Assembly: GCA_965240325.2 (NCBI GenBank)
Contig: OZ251223.1
Location: forward strand, 3,410,001 to 3,474,000
DNA length: 64,000 bases
DNA from: Rebecca billardiae RCC1528
Lineage: Eukaryota; Haptophyta
Reading direction: 5' to 3'
Of the stretch, positions 61,916-64,000 are shown piece by piece (within the stretch, counting starts at the first letter, position 1; each line of letters begins with the position of its first letter). Both the position numbers and the translations under genes were made by a program. The notes beneath the pieces are model-generated. The model saw nothing but the letters and a program-made list of their open reading frames with translations, made no database searches and had not been told where the DNA came from.

Positions 61916-63580
61916 ATGCAGGGCCAGCGGCGAGAACGTGCGAAGAGGAAGCGCGACCAGCTGCGCCGCCGCGCTGAAGACGCTGGGCGGGACACGTACA
62001 TCGACTCGAATGCGCCGATCGGCCGGTACTTCAACGCGACGCGCACGCTGCTCTCTCAGGCGCGCGTGTACCGCGCGGAGGGCAACGCCCCGGACGCGTA
62101 CATCCTGTACTGGCGTGGTGCGACGTTTTACATTGAGCGCGTGGCCAAGCATGTGCGCTACAACGACGCCTCGGTGCGGGGCATGAAGCAAGCGTGCGCT
62201 CTGGACGTCAAGAACGCGATGTCGACGCTGGAGGAGCTCGACCGTGAGCTGGTGATGCTCTTCGAGATGGAGGAGGAGAGCACGGCCGCGATGTCGGCGG
62301 CGGCCGCCTCGGCGGGATCGGGTGGGACGCCGCCGCAGTACACCGCGCCGACCACCGCGCCCCAGCCCCCGAGCGCGCCCAGGGCGGTGGCCTCGGCCAC
62401 GCCGAGCACAACGCATCCCGCCGGGCTGCTCCCAGAGGTGCAGGCAGCCATGGCCGCCTTCACGGCGACAGATGCGGGGCACGCTGGCGGCGCGTACCCG
62501 ACGCTCGCCATGCCGGCCTCGGCGCGTCCGCCTCCGTCCGCGCCGCCGATGCCGCAGCCGTCAGCCCTCACCGCGCACTCGTCAGCCCTACCTGCGCAGC
62601 CGCCCGCCCTGCCGCCGCAGCCGCCAGACCCACCGCACATGAGCCCCTCGGCCGCTGTGCACAGGGAGAGCAGCAGCAGCCGCGCGCACAGGGGACGCGC
62701 CGCGCAGCACTGGGCCGGGCCCGGTGCCACGGCAGCGTACGGGTCGCCGCCCGTGATGGTCCCGCCGGTCGTGCCGCCTGTCGTTCGCCCAGTGCCGCCT
62801 GCGCCCCCACCACCGCACAGCGCGGATGCCACGGCCCCCCACGCCGTCGCGATCCCGCCACTGGTGCCGCCGACGGCACCACTGCCGCCGCCGGCGGCGT
62901 ACTGCATGCCAACGGCGCCGCCGCCGCCGCACTGCTCGGTGAGCTGCAACTGCGGCACCGCGCCGCTCATCCAGCCGGTCTCCGCGCCCTCTCTGGGCGA
63001 CGCGTCGTCTGCGCAGCGCGGCGGCGAGCTCCGCCGGCTGCTGCTGCCCTCCAACCTCACCGCACGCTTCCTGGAAGTCGCCCGGCCAAACACGCTGAGC
63101 AACGTCGAGACGTGCGGCATCCTCGCAGGCCGGCTGCTGCGCGACGAGCTGCACATCACGCACCTGCTCGTCCCGTCGCAGACGGGCAGCAGCGACCAGT
63201 GCGGCACGACGGACGAGGGCGAGGAGGACGCGTGCATGTACCACGTCGAGAACGACCTGATCACCCTCGGCTGGATCCACACGCACCCGTCGCAGATGTG
63301 CTTCTTCTCGTCCGTCGACCTGCATACGCAGTGCGGGTACCAGAGCATGCTGGACGAGGCGATCGGGATCGTGCTCTCGCCCAAGTCGAGCCCGTCGACG
63401 GGCGTGTTCCAGCTCACGCGCCCGCAAGGCCTCAAGGAGGTGCAGCAGTGCACGGAGAAGGGCTTCCACCCCTACCACCAGCGCAACGGCCCCAACGCGG
63501 GGAATGGCGTGTACAGCGAGTGCGAGCACGTGATCACCACGGCCTCGGTGAGCGTGCAGGTCGTCGACCTGCGCAAGTAG
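61916..63580 (+). CDS. AMSH-type K63-specific deubiquitinase
   Basis: 554 residues, intronless. Cleaves K63-linked ubiquitin chains on endosomal cargo with ESCRT. Order: a helical USP8_dimer/MIT-like N-terminus (about 20-130, ...ARVYRAEGNAPDAYILYWRG, EELDRELVML), a long Pro/Ala-rich disordered linker (about 130-330), and the JAMM/MPN+ domain (about 350-554). The JAMM zinc motif is complete: Glu in NVETCGIL near residue 396, HTHPSQMCFFSSVD near 454-467 (H-x-H-x7-S-x2-D). The second AMSH zinc site is present as CTEKGFHPYH. The linker is longer and more Pro-rich than in animal AMSH and lacks an obvious SH3-binding or clathrin-binding repeat. Divergent from the METTL gene, 130 bp away. Confidence 0.93.
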   Translation: MQGQRRERAKRKRDQLRRRAEDAGRDTYIDSNAPIGRYFNATRTLLSQARVYRAEGNAPDAYILYWRGATFYIERVAKHVRYNDASVRGMKQACALDVKNAMSTLEELDRELVMLFEMEEESTAAMSAAAASAGSGGTPPQYTAPTTAPQPPSAPRAVASATPSTTHPAGLLPEVQAAMAAFTATDAGHAGGAYPTLAMPASARPPPSAPPMPQPSALTAHSSALPAQPPALPPQPPDPPHMSPSAAVHRESSSSRAHRGRAAQHWAGPGATAAYGSPPVMVPPVVPPVVRPVPPAPPPPHSADATAPHAVAIPPLVPPTAPLPPPAAYCMPTAPPPPHCSVSCNCGTAPLIQPVSAPSLGDASSAQRGGELRRLLLPSNLTARFLEVARPNTLSNVETCGILAGRLLRDELHITHLLVPSQTGSSDQCGTTDEGEEDACMYHVENDLITLGWIHTHPSQMCFFSSVDLHTQCGYQSMLDEAIGIVLSPKSSPSTGVFQLTRPQGLKEVQQCTEKGFHPYHQRNGPNAGNGVYSECEHVITTASVSVQVVDLRK

Positions 63581-64000
63581 GAGAGAGGCTCTCGGATGCT
63601 GCGTGCTCTGCGGACAACTCTGGTCCCGCTGTGCACCGACCACCGTGGTAGTCTCTCGGATTGTCGAGCATTATAAAGACTGGCCGCTTCGGCGGCTCTC
63701 TCATAGCTTGTTCCTGAGTGCGCCAGGTCCGAGTGGTCGCCTACCGTGAAATCGACTACGCAAAAAACATTTTCGCTCGTTTATTATATTATTGCCGTTA
63801 TTTGCGGAAACGCGGGGCGCCGCCGGCCGCGGCCCGTCAGGCTCACCGTCAGGCTGGCAGTCTCAGCGTGACGGCGCTGCAGCGTGCGCCGCTGGCGAAA
63901 CGCACTGCTGGGGGCTGACCACTCAGCGGACCTTCGGCCGTCAGACTACAGGAGGTCGTCGTGTTACGACTTGTAACGTGTACCGCCCGCGCGCCGCGGC
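63581..64000. other. Intergenic, window edge
   Basis: 3' flank of AMSH. Contains a TTATAAAGACT stretch at about 63671 and an AT-rich patch (63760-63800). No gene seen. Confidence 0.5.

Overview
The window is nuclear DNA from a GC-rich, gene-dense eukaryote with few introns, most likely a unicellular alga with a secondary red-type plastid. I lean towards a haptophyte, but that is an inference. The reasons are: short GT-AG introns (about 70-250 bp) that interrupt single ORFs; a bacterial-type isoleucyl-tRNA synthetase, a twin-arginine M16 protease and a shikimate-kinase-like protein that all carry N-termini resembling signal peptide plus transit peptide; and eukaryote-only families (AMSH, METTL2/6/8, DEGS desaturase, GT47, NEK-like kinase, homeodomain). 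I found no tRNA, rRNA or CRISPR. Introns below were inferred from splice consensus, reading phase and family alignment.

Layout. 1-5.4 kb: the 3' part of a Gln/Pro-rich protein gene, then a gene encoding a Cys-cluster protein with a basic domain. 5.4-10.7 kb: a gene-poor stretch with microsatellites, a hairpin and small dispersed repeats. 10.7-13.8 kb: a homeodomain gene, and on the minus strand a protein with five HGG-type repeats. 13.9-21.2 kb: a 7.26-kb repetitive insertion organised as A1-X-B1A2-Y-B2. This is the split direct repeat layout of Ngaro/PAT-type tyrosine-recombinase (DIRS-order) retroelements. It holds an RNase H relic in X and long minisatellites in Y, and it sits 64 bp beyond the stop codon of the next gene. 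21.2-31.4 kb: a coiled-coil protein, a SAM methyltransferase, organellar IleRS and an FN3-CS protein. 33.1-38 kb: an M16 protease and a membrane EEP-fold hydrolase. 39.4-40.6 kb: UDP-glucuronate decarboxylase. 42.0-47.0 kb: a large six-exon EF-hand protein and a shikimate-kinase-like protein. 48.3-50.8 kb: an unknown conserved-looking protein and a NEK-like kinase. 51.5-56.2 kb: sphingolipid delta-4 desaturase, a thioredoxin-fold ER protein and a GT47 glycosyltransferase. 56.2-58.7 kb: inverted repeats and a 25-bp minisatellite. 58.7-63.6 kb: a SET-domain methyltransferase, a METTL2/6/8-type tRNA methyltransferase and an AMSH deubiquitinase.

The genes do not form one pathway. The strongest organisational theme is head-to-head pairing: six divergent pairs have start codons only about 130-355 bp apart, which suggests shared bidirectional promoters. 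A second theme is an unusual splice donor, GTGCGY, in 9 of the 14 introns inferred here. The most interesting object is the split-direct-repeat element, because its structure predicts a specific empty site with no target-site duplication.
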